Of a DNA stretch of 43,571 bases, positions 20,066-30,118 are shown one piece after another (position 1 is the first letter of the stretch; each line of letters starts with the position of its first letter). The stretch lies in contig CAMOSR010000005.1 of the NCBI GenBank assembly GCA_946625165.1, positions 1 through 43,571 of the forward strand, written 5' to 3'. The stretch comes from an uncultured Bacillota bacterium (GTDB lineage Bacteria; Bacillota_I; Bacilli_A; RF39; UBA660). Under the pieces are notes generated by a model that worked only from the letters and a program-made list of their open reading frames with translations, had not been told where the DNA came from and made no database searches. The position numbers and the translations under genes were made by a program.

Positions 20066-20671
20066 TCATAAATTAGGGGCTTTTTTTATTAGATGTAAGT
20101 TTCTTATAATTTTTTTCATTTTCACATTATTTATTTCATCAGTTATATCTTTTGATTTTGATTTTATGTTTTTTATATCAAAAGCAACGTAAAGTGAAGC
20201 AATAATATCAGCTAAGAAAATAAATGCAAGTGATATATTTAAAAATACAAATACAAATGTTGGAAGTAAACTTATGATATATGTTAAAAAAGGATTTATG
20301 TAATTATTTATTATAATGCCTAAAAAGCCGAATGCTAAAGAGGTAGTTAAGCTTATTCTGCCATTTATATTATATTTGTGATCACTGTAATCCCACCATC
20401 TTGCTTTAAATATTTTTTCCATAATATAACTAGTAAGATATTCCAAAATGGAGCCCAATAGTGTGGCCATTACAAATAGTTTGACTATATCGCTGTCATA
20501 TTTTTTCAATAAAATTGTACAGCCAATTGCTCCGAAGCCATAAATAGGACACCATGGGCCAATTAAAAATCCTCTAGGTATTATTTTTTTCATTCTTATA
20601 AAGACTGCAATTGTCTCTACAAGCCATCCTAGAAATGAATAAATCAAAAATAGAAGAAAAATATTTTTCAT
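20066..20671 (-). CDS. Putative ABC transporter permease (CmpB family) membrane protein
   Basis: LFLIYSFLGWLVETIAVFIRMKKIIPRGFLIGPWCPIYGFGAI and SYIMEKIFKARWWDYSDHKYNINGRISLTTSLAFG. Confidence 0.8.
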   Translation of the reverse strand: MKNIFLLFLIYSFLGWLVETIAVFIRMKKIIPRGFLIGPWCPIYGFGAIGCTILLKKYDSDIVKLFVMATLLGSILEYLTSYIMEKIFKARWWDYSDHKYNINGRISLTTSLAFGFLGIIINNYINPFLTYIISLLPTFVFVFLNISLAFIFLADIIASLYVAFDIKNIKSKSKDITDEINNVKMKKIIRNLHLIKKAPNL

Positions 20672-20710
20672 ATGGTCACCTATTTTTAATTATACATTTA
20701 TTTTTCAAAA

Positions 20711-20803
20711 TTACAACCGTTTAACAAAACGACTTAACTTTTTTATATATTCAATATCGTAAAGCATACTTTCGAAAATATTATTTATTTTGTTTCTATC
20801 CAT
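20711..20803 (-). CDS. Candidate small protein (30 aa), not in ORF track
   Basis: MDRNKINNIFESMLYDIEYIKKLSRFVKRL* with GAGGGG SD about 6 nt before the ATG; lies in the gap upstream of the 20066..20671 gene. Confidence 0.4.
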   Translation of the reverse strand: MDRNKINNIFESMLYDIEYIKKLSRFVKRL

Positions 20804-20945
20804 ATTACCCCTCTTTTCATTTTTATATTAACACCTTTCACCTTTAATTTCACTGGTTTCGACAATATTAGATATATTTAGTGCTTTTTTAAAATAAACT
20901 TTAAAAATTGTTTTATTTATAGTATAATTATAGTGGCGATCAAAT

Positions 20946-21506
20946 ATGATAAAAACATTAGGGGCTAGAAATTTAAATAGTTATGCAAACCGTGGAATGA
21001 CGTTAGAAGCTGATTTGGGCGCGACTAATGAGTTTTATCTGGTTAATGATATAGCGGTTATATATAAAAAGCCGACACCAATTACAATATCCAAGGTAAA
21101 TTATCCATCTAGAGTTGAAGCAGTGATTAAAGAGGGGTATTTTAGAACGCCTTCAACTACTGACTACAATGGAGTATATAAAGGAAAATATATTGATTTT
21201 GAAGCTAAGGAAACTAAATCACATACTTCTTTTCCTTTAAATAATATTCATATTCATCAGATTAATCATTTGAAGCGCATATGCAAACATGGTGGGATTG
21301 GATTTTTAATTGTTAGGTTTACTACAATAAATAAAACTTTTTTACTCACTTATGAGGATTTAGAAGAGTTTATGAATAATAGTGATCGTAAGTCGATTCC
21401 TCTTTCATATTTTATGGACAAGGGTTATATAATTAAAGATAGATATAATCCAAGAGTCGACTATATTACAATACTTGATAAATTGTATTTTGGAGGTAGT
21501 GCATGA
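20946..21506 (+). CDS. recU: Holliday junction resolvase RecU
   Basis: NSYANRGMTLEADL, STTDYNGVYKGKYIDFEAKETKSHTSFPLNNIHIHQINHL, GGIGFLIVRF; overlaps ponA start. Confidence 0.95.
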   Translation: MIKTLGARNLNSYANRGMTLEADLGATNEFYLVNDIAVIYKKPTPITISKVNYPSRVEAVIKEGYFRTPSTTDYNGVYKGKYIDFEAKETKSHTSFPLNNIHIHQINHLKRICKHGGIGFLIVRFTTINKTFLLTYEDLEEFMNNSDRKSIPLSYFMDKGYIIKDRYNPRVDYITILDKLYFGGSA

Positions 21507-24500
21507 AAAAAAAATTATTAAATATTAAAAAAATCTTAGCGAGAGAGTTTCTAGATATTAAGTCTTTCCTTACCAAGGATAGATTTCGTTTAGTTGTTTT
21601 AGTTCTTTCTATTATCATTTTTATAATTGGAACTATTATATTTAACTTATTTATTGGGCTTATTATTTTTATCTTCATTAGTTTAATCTGGATAGTTCCT
21701 TATATTAAGTGGAGACAAAAACTAGAAGATAGAAATAAGATTAGACATTCGGTGGTTTCTGGAAGGGTTAGAAGAGCTAATGACTTAGATGATGAAATGT
21801 CTGAAGATTTAGAAACTAGTGAAAGTAGTGATGATATGCCAAAGAGTCGTAAAGCAAAAAAGAAGAAGAGTCTTTTAAAAAAGATTTTGTTGGGAATTTT
21901 GATATTTTTCTTATTATGTATTATTTTGGGAGTGTTATTTTGTGTATATATAGGTATTACAGCTGATAAGTTTAATCCTGATAAATTATATTCTAAAGAA
22001 GCTAGTACACTACTTGATAGTAATGGAGAGGTATTTGCAAAACTTGGAACTGAAATGAGACAAAAAATATCTTATGATAAGATGTCTGAGGAACTTATAA
22101 ATGCGATTATTGCGACTGAGGATTCAAGATTTTTCGAGCATAATGGTTTTGATTTACCTAGATTCTTAAAAGCTTCATTTGGTCAAGCTTTAGGTCAAAA
22201 TGCAGGTGGAGCATCAACTCTTACTATGCAGGTATCTAAAAATCAATATACTTCTAATGTGGCACATGGTTTTGAAGGTATAAAACGTAAATTTACCGAT
22301 ATTTATATTGCGATGTTCCAAATAGAAAAGAATTATTCTAAAGAACAAATCTTGGAATTTTATGCTAACTCATATTATTTAGGCAGTGGCGCTTATGGTG
22401 TTGAGCAGGCAGCTCAAACTTATTTTAATAAACATGCGAAGGATTTAAATGTTTCTGAGTCTGCTATGATTGCTGGTTTGTTTCAGTCTCCTGTAGTTTT
22501 AGATCCAAACTTAAATCCTGAAAAAACTGAGGCTAGAAGAAAAATTGTTCTTTCTTTAATGAAACGTCATGGTTATATTAATAATACTGAATACGAAATT
22601 GCGAAAAAGATGACTGTTGATAAAATTGTTATCAAAGGTCGTAAATCAACTACAAGTAACTCTAAATATCAAGGGTTTATTGATACGGTGGCTAGAGAGG
22701 TAGAAGAAAAAACTGGTTATAATCCTTATTCTTATTCAATGAAAATTTATACAACTATGGATAAAGAAAAGCAGGATAAAGTATCAGATATAATGAATGG
22801 TACTAGTTATAGCTGGGAAAATGATAAGGTTGAGGCTGGTGTTATTGCGATTGATACTAAAACAGGTGCAATTGTGGCTATCGGTGGTGGTAGAAACAAG
22901 GAAGGTGCGATGAGTAGAAATAACGCAACGCAAATTAAAAGACAAATCGGTTCTACTGCTAAGCCAATGTTTGATTATGCACCAGCTATTGAATATAATA
23001 ACTGGAATCCTTCTCAACTTATTTTAGATGAGAAATATACTTATAGTAATGGTACTGAAATTAATAACTGGGATGGAAGATATAAGGGAATGATGACTAT
23101 AAGGCAGGCTCTTGTAGAGTCAAGAAATATTCCGGCGTTGAAAACATTCCAAAATGTTAAAAATGAAGATATTAAAAACTTTGTAGAAAGTCTTGGCCTT
23201 TCACCTGAGGTTGATCCGAATAGTGGAAAACTTCATGAAGCTCATGCGATTGGTGGATATACTGGTGAGTCTCCTATGACTGTTGCTGGGGCTTATGAGA
23301 CTTTTGCCAATGGAGGTTTCTATGTAGAGCCATATAGCTTTACTAAAATAGAGTTTGACAAAGATGGTAAAATCTACGAAAATGAAATAGAAAAAGTAAA
23401 AGTTATGAGTCCTGAGACCGCATATATGGTTACTAGTATGTTGATAGATACGGGGCAAAATGCTTTAGGAAAATATAACAATATTAATGGGGCTGAATTT
23501 GGTGCTAAAACTGGTACAACGAACTATGATAAGAAAACAAAAGCTATTAGACATTTGCCTGATAATGCTGTTAATGACTTATGGGTGGCTGGTATTAGTC
23601 CTGATTACGCTATTGCTGTTTGGTATGGTTATGAGTCTAATAATGATGGTTACAATAAATTTGGGTCTAGCCAAAATTCTAGATTATTCCAGGCAGTAGC
23701 CAAAAACTTCTTTAAAGCTGGAGCTAAATTTAGTAAGCCTAACGATTTGGTTGAAGTTACAGTAGAAAGAAATTGTGGAGAGGCGTTACTTCCAAGTGCT
23801 AATACTCCAAGTGAGGCAAAAACAGTAGAATTATTTAAGGCTAGCAGTAAGCCAACTGAAGTATCAGCCAGATTTAATACTTTATCTAATGTCACTGGTT
23901 TAAAAGCAACTGTTAATGGTAATTCAGCTACGCTTACTTGGAATGCTATAGGAACTCCTGAAGGGCTTAATGAAGACTATTGGAAAGGTCATGTTAATAA
24001 GGCTTACTCTTCAGGTAGAGATCAAAGTTCATTCTTAAATTATATTATGAATTATAATAGAAGCGTTTTAGGTTCTGTGGTATATGATGTGTATGTCAAG
24101 TCAGGCGATGGATTAAGTTTACTTACTACTACTGATGCTAATAGTGCAACAGTTAAACTTCCTAACATTAATTCACCTAAACTTGTAGTTAAGGCAACTT
24201 ATTCAATCTTTAAGGGTGCTGCAAGTTCTGGGGCTGAGGTTACAGTAGATTATAAAGGTATATCAGCTGGTGATGTTAAAATTAGCCCAGAAAGTTATAC
24301 TATTACTCATGAAACTGGAAAGAATTTTAGTCATGATCCTAAGTCTAAGATTAAAGTTACTGCAAATGGCGATGATATTACTTCTGAAGTTACTACAGTA
24401 AGAGGAAACATTATCAATAAAGCAACCAATCAAAAAGCTGAAATAAATGATATATCAAACAAGCCTGGAACTTATCTTGTTACTTACGATGTTAAGTATG

Positions 24501-24556
24501 CAGATATTAGTGTTGGTAAAGTTGAAGTTACGGTTACTACTGAAGTTAAGGAATAG
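21503..24556 (+). CDS. ponA: Bifunctional class A penicillin-binding protein (PBP1A) with long C-terminal Ig/FN3-like extension
   Basis: GT51 motifs (ATEDSRFFEHNGFD, GGASTLTMQVSKN), transpeptidase KRQIGSTAKP, SRNIPALK and AKTGTTNYD; recU-ponA order. Confidence 0.95.
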   Translation: MKKKLLNIKKILAREFLDIKSFLTKDRFRLVVLVLSIIIFIIGTIIFNLFIGLIIFIFISLIWIVPYIKWRQKLEDRNKIRHSVVSGRVRRANDLDDEMSEDLETSESSDDMPKSRKAKKKKSLLKKILLGILIFFLLCIILGVLFCVYIGITADKFNPDKLYSKEASTLLDSNGEVFAKLGTEMRQKISYDKMSEELINAIIATEDSRFFEHNGFDLPRFLKASFGQALGQNAGGASTLTMQVSKNQYTSNVAHGFEGIKRKFTDIYIAMFQIEKNYSKEQILEFYANSYYLGSGAYGVEQAAQTYFNKHAKDLNVSESAMIAGLFQSPVVLDPNLNPEKTEARRKIVLSLMKRHGYINNTEYEIAKKMTVDKIVIKGRKSTTSNSKYQGFIDTVAREVEEKTGYNPYSYSMKIYTTMDKEKQDKVSDIMNGTSYSWENDKVEAGVIAIDTKTGAIVAIGGGRNKEGAMSRNNATQIKRQIGSTAKPMFDYAPAIEYNNWNPSQLILDEKYTYSNGTEINNWDGRYKGMMTIRQALVESRNIPALKTFQNVKNEDIKNFVESLGLSPEVDPNSGKLHEAHAIGGYTGESPMTVAGAYETFANGGFYVEPYSFTKIEFDKDGKIYENEIEKVKVMSPETAYMVTSMLIDTGQNALGKYNNINGAEFGAKTGTTNYDKKTKAIRHLPDNAVNDLWVAGISPDYAIAVWYGYESNNDGYNKFGSSQNSRLFQAVAKNFFKAGAKFSKPNDLVEVTVERNCGEALLPSANTPSEAKTVELFKASSKPTEVSARFNTLSNVTGLKATVNGNSATLTWNAIGTPEGLNEDYWKGHVNKAYSSGRDQSSFLNYIMNYNRSVLGSVVYDVYVKSGDGLSLLTTTDANSATVKLPNINSPKLVVKATYSIFKGAASSGAEVTVDYKGISAGDVKISPESYTITHETGKNFSHDPKSKIKVTANGDDITSEVTTVRGNIINKATNQKAEINDISNKPGTYLVTYDVKYADISVGKVEVTVTTEVKE

Positions 24557-24591
24557 AATTATCTATTTCTTTTCTTTTGCATTAAAAAATA

Positions 24592-24610
24592 CAATTACTT
24601 AAAGTAATTG
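24592..24610 (-). terminator. Rho-independent terminator after nth (overlaps its stop)
   Basis: CAATTACTTTAAGTAATTG palindrome followed by TATTTTTTAA on minus strand. Confidence 0.65.
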
Positions 24611-25218
24611 CATATTTCTTTTAACTTGCAGCTTTCGCATTTAGGATTTCTAGCTGTACAATAATACCTTCCAAATAATACCATTTGGTGGTGTCTTTTG
24701 CATAAATCTTCTCTTTTGAATTTTCTTGATAATTTCTTTTCGATTACTGATGGATCATCGGTTGCTTTAGCGAGTTTTAATCTTTTACTTACTCTCGCAA
24801 CATGAGTATCGACTGCTATACATGGTACATTATATATATTACTTAGTACAACATTAGCGGTTTTTCTGCCTACTCCAGGTAAGCTTTCTAAATATTCTCT
24901 ATTATTTGGAAGATTTCCATCATAATCTTCTTCTAATCTTTTGGCTATTTCGATTAAATTATAGGCTTTTTTTCTAAATGTACCGATAGGCTTAATTATT
25001 TCCATAATTTCTTTTATGTTAGCCTTGCTTAAAGATTTTAAATTTGGATATTTTTCAAATAAGATAGCTGTAACCATATTAACTCTTTTATCAGTAGTTT
25101 GAGCACTTAGCATGGTAGCAAGTAATAATTCATAATCTTTATTATAATTTAACTCACATTTTGGGTTTGGAAATAACTCATCCAAATATTGTTCAATCAT
25201 TTTCATTGAGCCAGTCAT
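24595..25218 (-). CDS. nth: Endonuclease III
   Basis: LLATMLSAQTTDKRVN, LPGVGRKTANVVLSNIYNVPCIAVDTHVARVSKRL, C-terminal Cys cluster CTARNPKCESCKLKEIC. Confidence 0.96.
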   Translation of the reverse strand: MTGSMKMIEQYLDELFPNPKCELNYNKDYELLLATMLSAQTTDKRVNMVTAILFEKYPNLKSLSKANIKEIMEIIKPIGTFRKKAYNLIEIAKRLEEDYDGNLPNNREYLESLPGVGRKTANVVLSNIYNVPCIAVDTHVARVSKRLKLAKATDDPSVIEKKLSRKFKREDLCKRHHQMVLFGRYYCTARNPKCESCKLKEICNYFK

Positions 25219-25825
25219 ATTCGAATACTTCTTTCTTTGGGCTTTTCTGACGATTTCCGTTATTATTTTTTATGTCTGCTTTAGTTTTAATGCCTTTCTT
25301 TTGCCATTCTGATAATATTTTATCAATGTATCTTAAATTAGTTACACCATTATATATTGACTCTTTTAAAGCTTCTTCAATTATTTCTTCAGTAAAGTTA
25401 TTATCTAGCCAGGCGCCTATTATTTCATATTCCATTGGGCTTAGAGTTCTTGCAAATTCTTGTTCAAATCTATCGTAAATTGTCGTTTGTTTTTCTTCTT
25501 TTTCATTTATAATAAGGAGTGCTAGTTTATTATAAAGTTCGTCTAAAATAATTTTCTCTTCGCACACTTTTTCTGTAGTCATTTTTAATTTTAAAATGTC
25601 TTTTTTAGACAAACTATCAATCATTTTTAACACCTCTGGAACATTTATATCTAAATCTTTTGATATTCTTTCGGGGTCGAATTCAGTATTATTTATTAAA
25701 TATATAACTAAAATCAACTCCTTGTCGGTGATGTTTAATTTTTTATAGTTTGTTAAAAGTAGTGTTGGAACAAAAAAGCTACCATTTTTTATAAGTTCAA
25801 TTATTTTACCTGTCATAATTATCAC
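25193..25825 (-). CDS. dnaD: DnaD domain-containing primosomal protein
   Basis: LLTNYKKLNITDKELILVIYLINN, EQEFARTLSPMEYEIIGAWLDNNFTEEIIEEALKESIYNGVTNLRYIDKILSEWQKKGIKT. Confidence 0.92.
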   Translation of the reverse strand: MIIMTGKIIELIKNGSFFVPTLLLTNYKKLNITDKELILVIYLINNTEFDPERISKDLDINVPEVLKMIDSLSKKDILKLKMTTEKVCEEKIILDELYNKLALLIINEKEEKQTTIYDRFEQEFARTLSPMEYEIIGAWLDNNFTEEIIEEALKESIYNGVTNLRYIDKILSEWQKKGIKTKADIKNNNGNRQKSPKKEVFEYDWLNEND

Positions 25826-25880
25826 CTTGTAATTTATTATATCTTAATTATTTAATTTTGAAAAGTATTTATATTAAAAT

Positions 25881-25900
25881 AAAAGAGCTCATGCTCTTTT
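25881..25900 (-). terminator. Rho-independent terminator after cca
   Basis: AAAAGAGC-atga-GCTCTTTTATTTTA on minus strand. Confidence 0.75.
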
Positions 25901-26996
25901 ACTTATTTAAATATTTTTCTTTTATATAATCGGCTATATCACTTTTAGTATTAGGTATTTTTTCATTTAATATTTTACTTTCTAAATCTGTGATTATTGG
26001 CTTTAAAAATGGACCTGCTTCTTTTTCTAGTATTTCACATATCTCAATTGGAGTTAATGCTATATCGAGCTTGCTCCTAATCGGCATTTTGGCAAATTCC
26101 TCATTTAATTTCTTTTTATCAATGCCTTTTAATTCAGCGGCCATTGTACAGGTATATAAGCCGTAGCGATATAAGATATCTCTATCTAAGATATTCTTAT
26201 CTTTAACTTCGTTAATTTTAAGAATACTTTCCTTTTCTATTGAGTTAAAATTATATTTATGTATGGCATTTAGCTGGGCCCAGGTGACAATCATAGAAGG
26301 TGTTATTTTAATATTTCTTAATTCAGGTATATCTAGGTGCCCGGCCAATTTTAAATCTAATATTAGTTTTATGCCGTAAGCTTTATTCGAGTTTGAAAAA
26401 ATTATATCTAATTCGTTTTTCTTAACATCGTTTGATATTTTTCTTAAATAATGTCCATGTCTTCTGATATATAGTTTTAAAGTGGGATCTAATTCAAAAT
26501 TTAGGGTTGTGGCAAATCTAATCGCTCTTAAAATTCTTAAAGCATCTTCTTTCAATCTTATTTTAGGATTTCCCACCATTTTTATTATTTTTCTGTCTAA
26601 ATCTTTTTGTGCGTTTAATAAATCTATTTTGTTTCCATCTTTATCTATAGCTAGAGTATTAATTGTAAAATCTCTTCTTACTATGTCTTCTTCTAATGTG
26701 TCCACATATTCTATTTTTTCAGGATGTCTATTATCTTTATAATTAAATTCTTTTCTAAAGGTTGTAATTTCAAATTTGATATTTTCAAAGATAACAGTTA
26801 CTGAACCGTATTCGGAACTACTCCAAACAATTTCAGAAAAAATGTTGTGGAGTTCCATTGGTGTGGCGTCTGTACATATATCAACGTCACTGCTGCTTCT
26901 TTTTAAATATAGATCTCTTGGATAACCACCTATTATGTAGGCTTTGTAGCCAAAGCTACTAATTTTTTGTAATAATCTTAGAGCTGTTTCGTACAT
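25899..26996 (-). CDS. cca: CCA tRNA nucleotidyltransferase / poly(A) polymerase family
   Basis: AYIIGGYPRDLYLKRSSSDVDICTDATP, RRDFTINTLAIDKDGNKIDL, LKEDALRILRAIRFATTL. Confidence 0.93.
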   Translation of the reverse strand: MYETALRLLQKISSFGYKAYIIGGYPRDLYLKRSSSDVDICTDATPMELHNIFSEIVWSSSEYGSVTVIFENIKFEITTFRKEFNYKDNRHPEKIEYVDTLEEDIVRRDFTINTLAIDKDGNKIDLLNAQKDLDRKIIKMVGNPKIRLKEDALRILRAIRFATTLNFELDPTLKLYIRRHGHYLRKISNDVKKNELDIIFSNSNKAYGIKLILDLKLAGHLDIPELRNIKITPSMIVTWAQLNAIHKYNFNSIEKESILKINEVKDKNILDRDILYRYGLYTCTMAAELKGIDKKKLNEEFAKMPIRSKLDIALTPIEICEILEKEAGPFLKPIITDLESKILNEKIPNTKSDIADYIKEKYLNK

Positions 26997-27024
26997 AAGT
27001 TCATCTCCATTTTTACATTAAAAA

Positions 27025-27039
27025 AAGGCGCAAAGCCTT
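27025..27039 (-). terminator. Rho-independent terminator after HU gene
   Basis: AAGGC-tttgc-GCCTTTTTTT on minus strand. Confidence 0.65.
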
Positions 27040-27310
27040 AGTTTAATGCATCTTTTAGTTTAGATCCAGCTTTGATAGAAACAGCGTTTCTTGCAGGAAT
27101 AGTTACAGTTTCACCAGTTCTTGGGTTACGTCCTTTTCTTGCATCTTTGTGTTGTTTAGTGAAAGTTGCAAATCCTGTTAGAGTAACTTTTCCTTCCTTT
27201 TTTAGTCCTTCAACAATTCCGCTTAAAACTGCATCTAATGCTCTAGTGGCATCAGCCTTTGTAAGTCCAGTTTCTTCAGCAATATAGTTTACTAAATTTT
27301 GTTTTGTCAT
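27038..27310 (-). CDS. hup: HU family DNA-binding protein
   Basis: MTKQNLVNYIAEETGLTKADATRALDAVL...GFATFTKQHKDARKGRNPRTGETVTIPARNAVSIKAGSKLKDALN. Confidence 0.97.
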   Translation of the reverse strand: MTKQNLVNYIAEETGLTKADATRALDAVLSGIVEGLKKEGKVTLTGFATFTKQHKDARKGRNPRTGETVTIPARNAVSIKAGSKLKDALN

Positions 27311-27593
27311 TTTAAATACCTCCCTTGTATTTTGTTAAGCTATCTTGCTTACATTTAAATGGTACCATTTTTGGCAAGAAAAATCAATATAATTTAAGCT
27401 TTTTTGATTATTTTTTTGGGTTTTTTTGATTTTATAACTTAATGTTTACTTTTTTATTCTTTCAATTTGAAAAATGTGTAGTGTTTTTCATTTTATTATA
27501 TATAATAAAATATTAATGCTTCGTCTTTTTCTTATCTTTTGTATGTTCATTTAAAGTAATAATTACTTTTAATACTCCGCTACGTTCATTTCT

Positions 27594-27629
27594 AAAAATA
27601 ACACCGTTTTTTCTTGAGGTGTTATTTTT
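27594..27629 (-). terminator. Rho-independent terminator downstream of spoIVA
   Basis: AAAAATAACACC/GGTGTTATTTTT 12-bp inverted repeat. Confidence 0.65.
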
Positions 27630-27678
27630 AAAGATCTTTTTTGTGTCCAAAATGGATTAATTTCACTTTTGAGTACTT

Positions 27679-29154
27679 TTAAATTACAATGGCAAATAAA
27701 TTACTAGAACCTTTATTAACTAGTTTAGAAAGTGTCTGTTTTAGTTTGTATCTTACAGATTCAGGCATTAATGAGAGTTTGGCCTGAATTCCCTCTTTTA
27801 CAATGACATCTAAGCTTCTACCAAATATTTCGCTTTTCCAAATGTTTTCACTATCGGTTTCTCTATCTTTCATTAAGTAATTGATTAATTCCTTACTTTG
27901 AAGTTCAGATCCAATGATCGGTTCAAATGTGCTTTCAACATCTACTCTAAACATATGAATTGAAGGGGCTACAGCTTTTAATTTAATACCATATCTGCTT
28001 CCTTGTTTGATAATTTCTGGTGTTTCTAAAGTCATATCTGTGAGAGTTGGCGAAGCCACTCCATATCCTGTTGTTTTTACCATTTTAAGGGCATCTTTAA
28101 TTTGATCATATTCTTTTTTTGCTTCATCGTAATCTTGGAATAAACTTAGTAATTGTGATCGGCTAGTAATATCTATGCCGATAATGTCTTTTAAAACTTG
28201 ATTATACAGGTGATTTGGTGTCTTTAGTGTTACTCTAACGTCTCCTGTTGCGGTATCTACTTCTGATAAATATGCTTTTTCTATAAACTCACACTGTTCT
28301 AGTTTTGAGGTTATTGTGTCTATGTCACGTATTTTATCGATTGGTTCAATGCTTTCTTTAATAGTATCAATATAAGCTTTCTTTAAAAAGTTGTTTGGTG
28401 ATAAGCAAGCTACCCAGTCGGCGATTTCAATATTTATGCAGTTTACCGGGAATTCAAATAATGCTTCTCTCAAGATACTGTAGGCATCTCTTTCACTCAT
28501 ATTTTCAATATTCATTGGGAGTACTGGTACTCCGTATTCTTTTCTTAAATTTTCGGCTAAGTTTTCTGTTTCTGGTAACATTGGGTGGGTGGTGTTTAAT
28601 ACGACAATATATGGTTTACCAATTTCTTTGAGTTCTCCGGCAATTCTACTTTCAGCTTCAATATAGGCATTTCTTTCAAACTCCCCTATTGATCCGTCTG
28701 TCGTTACTAAAATTCCAATACTTGAATGATCCTTAATAACTTTTTCTGTGCCTATTTCAGCTGCTTCGACGAATGGTATGGCTTCTTCATACCAAGGAGT
28801 ATGAACCATTCTTGGTCCGTTTTCATCTTCATATCCTTTAGCACCTTCAATTATATAACCAACACAATCAACCAATCTAACGTCAGCACTAAAGTCATCA
28901 ATTTTGATTTTGGTGGCATTGCTTGGAACAAATTTAGGCTCGGTAGTCATGATGGTTTTTCCTTGTGCAGACTGTGGTATTTCGTCTAGGGTTCTTTTTC
29001 TTTCATATTCATCTTCAATATTAGGAATAACTAAATTTTCTAAGAATTTTTTTATAAATGTTGATTTTCCTGTTCTTACTGCCCCTACTATGCCTAAATA
29101 TATATCGCCACCTGTTCTTTCAGTAATGTTTTTTATAATATCTATTTTTTCCAT
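27679..29154 (-). CDS. spoIVA: Stage IV sporulation protein A (spore coat morphogenetic ATPase)
   Basis: 491 aa; GGDIYLGIVGAVRTGKSTFIKKF, IPQSAQGKTIMTTEPKFVP, VRLVDCVGYIIEGAKGYEDENGPRMVHTPWYEEAIPF; C-terminal LVNKGSSNLFAIVI. Confidence 0.97.
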   Translation of the reverse strand: MEKIDIIKNITERTGGDIYLGIVGAVRTGKSTFIKKFLENLVIPNIEDEYERKRTLDEIPQSAQGKTIMTTEPKFVPSNATKIKIDDFSADVRLVDCVGYIIEGAKGYEDENGPRMVHTPWYEEAIPFVEAAEIGTEKVIKDHSSIGILVTTDGSIGEFERNAYIEAESRIAGELKEIGKPYIVVLNTTHPMLPETENLAENLRKEYGVPVLPMNIENMSERDAYSILREALFEFPVNCINIEIADWVACLSPNNFLKKAYIDTIKESIEPIDKIRDIDTITSKLEQCEFIEKAYLSEVDTATGDVRVTLKTPNHLYNQVLKDIIGIDITSRSQLLSLFQDYDEAKKEYDQIKDALKMVKTTGYGVASPTLTDMTLETPEIIKQGSRYGIKLKAVAPSIHMFRVDVESTFEPIIGSELQSKELINYLMKDRETDSENIWKSEIFGRSLDVIVKEGIQAKLSLMPESVRYKLKQTLSKLVNKGSSNLFAIVI

Positions 29155-29215
29155 ATTTTCCCTACTTTCTATAATCTAGTTAAATATATGTAGTTTTTTT
29201 TAATATATGAAAAAA

Positions 29216-29231
29216 ATCACGATGTCGTGAT
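29216..29231 (-). terminator. Rho-independent terminator after dapA
   Basis: ATCACGA-CA-TCGTGATTTTTTTC on minus strand. Confidence 0.7.
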
Positions 29232-29233
29232 CT

Positions 29234-30118
29234 TTAGCGTAATTTGTGTTTAGTTAAAACTTTAGCAATTTTTTCTTTATTTTCGTCAGTTGGTTCGATT
29301 AATGGTGATCTTGGTGTTCCGTAATCATATCCCATTAGGTTTAATGCATACTTTACTGGAGTTGGATTTACTTCGATAAATAAAGCTTCGATTAAGTCTA
29401 TTACTTCTAATTGCATTTTACTAGCCTCTTTGGCATCTCCATCAAGATAGGCTTTTACCATATCATGGGTATATTTAGGCATAATATTTGATAAAACTGA
29501 GATTACACCTTTTCCACCTAGTGAAAGGACTGGTAAAATTTGGTCATCATTTCCTGAATATATAGTTAAATCACTCTTGCATAAGCTAGATATTTTAGCT
29601 ACTTGTGATATGTTACCACTGGCTTCTTTTATAGCTACTATATTATCTATTTTTGAAAGTTCTAAGCATGTTTCAGGATTTATATTCACACCGGTTCTTG
29701 ATGGTACGCTATACATAATAATTGGTAAAGATACGGAGTTTGCGATAGTTTTGTAGTATTCTATTAAGCCTTTCTGTGATGTTTTATTGTAATAAGGTGT
29801 AACTACTAGAATACCATCGGCACCAGCTTCCTCGGCGTATTTAGACATTTCAATGGCATTTTTGGTGTTGTTACTACCAGTTCCAATTATTACTTTAGTT
29901 CTTCCGCCAATTACATCGATAGCGTAATTTATGAGTTGTTTTTTTTCTTCTTTCGACATGGTTGCTGATTCACCAGTAGTTCCACAGACGATAATGGCAT
30001 CTATTTCGTTTTCGATTTGGTTTTCAATTAGTCTTTTAAATTCTTCAAAGTTTATTCCTTCTTCGGTAAATGGTGTGGCAATTGCTGTTCCACAACCTTC
30101 AAATATAATTTTTTTCAT
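29234..30118 (-). CDS. dapA: 4-hydroxy-tetrahydrodipicolinate synthase
   Basis: GCGTAIATPFTEEGINFEEF, IVCGTTGESATMSKEE, GADGILVVTPYYNKTSQKGL, PIIMYSVPSRTGVNI, VAIKEASGNI. Confidence 0.95.
   Translation of the reverse strand: MKKIIFEGCGTAIATPFTEEGINFEEFKRLIENQIENEIDAIIVCGTTGESATMSKEEKKQLINYAIDVIGGRTKVIIGTGSNNTKNAIEMSKYAEEAGADGILVVTPYYNKTSQKGLIEYYKTIANSVSLPIIMYSVPSRTGVNINPETCLELSKIDNIVAIKEASGNISQVAKISSLCKSDLTIYSGNDDQILPVLSLGGKGVISVLSNIMPKYTHDMVKAYLDGDAKEASKMQLEVIDLIEALFIEVNPTPVKYALNLMGYDYGTPRSPLIEPTDENKEKIAKVLTKHKLR

Noticed and set aside
27480-27672. Short minus-strand ORF (TTG start, about 45 aa, ending ...VIITLNEHTKDKKKTKH) downstream of spoIVA
   Set aside because: No convincing SD, runs through the spoIVA terminator hairpin, not distinguishable from chance.
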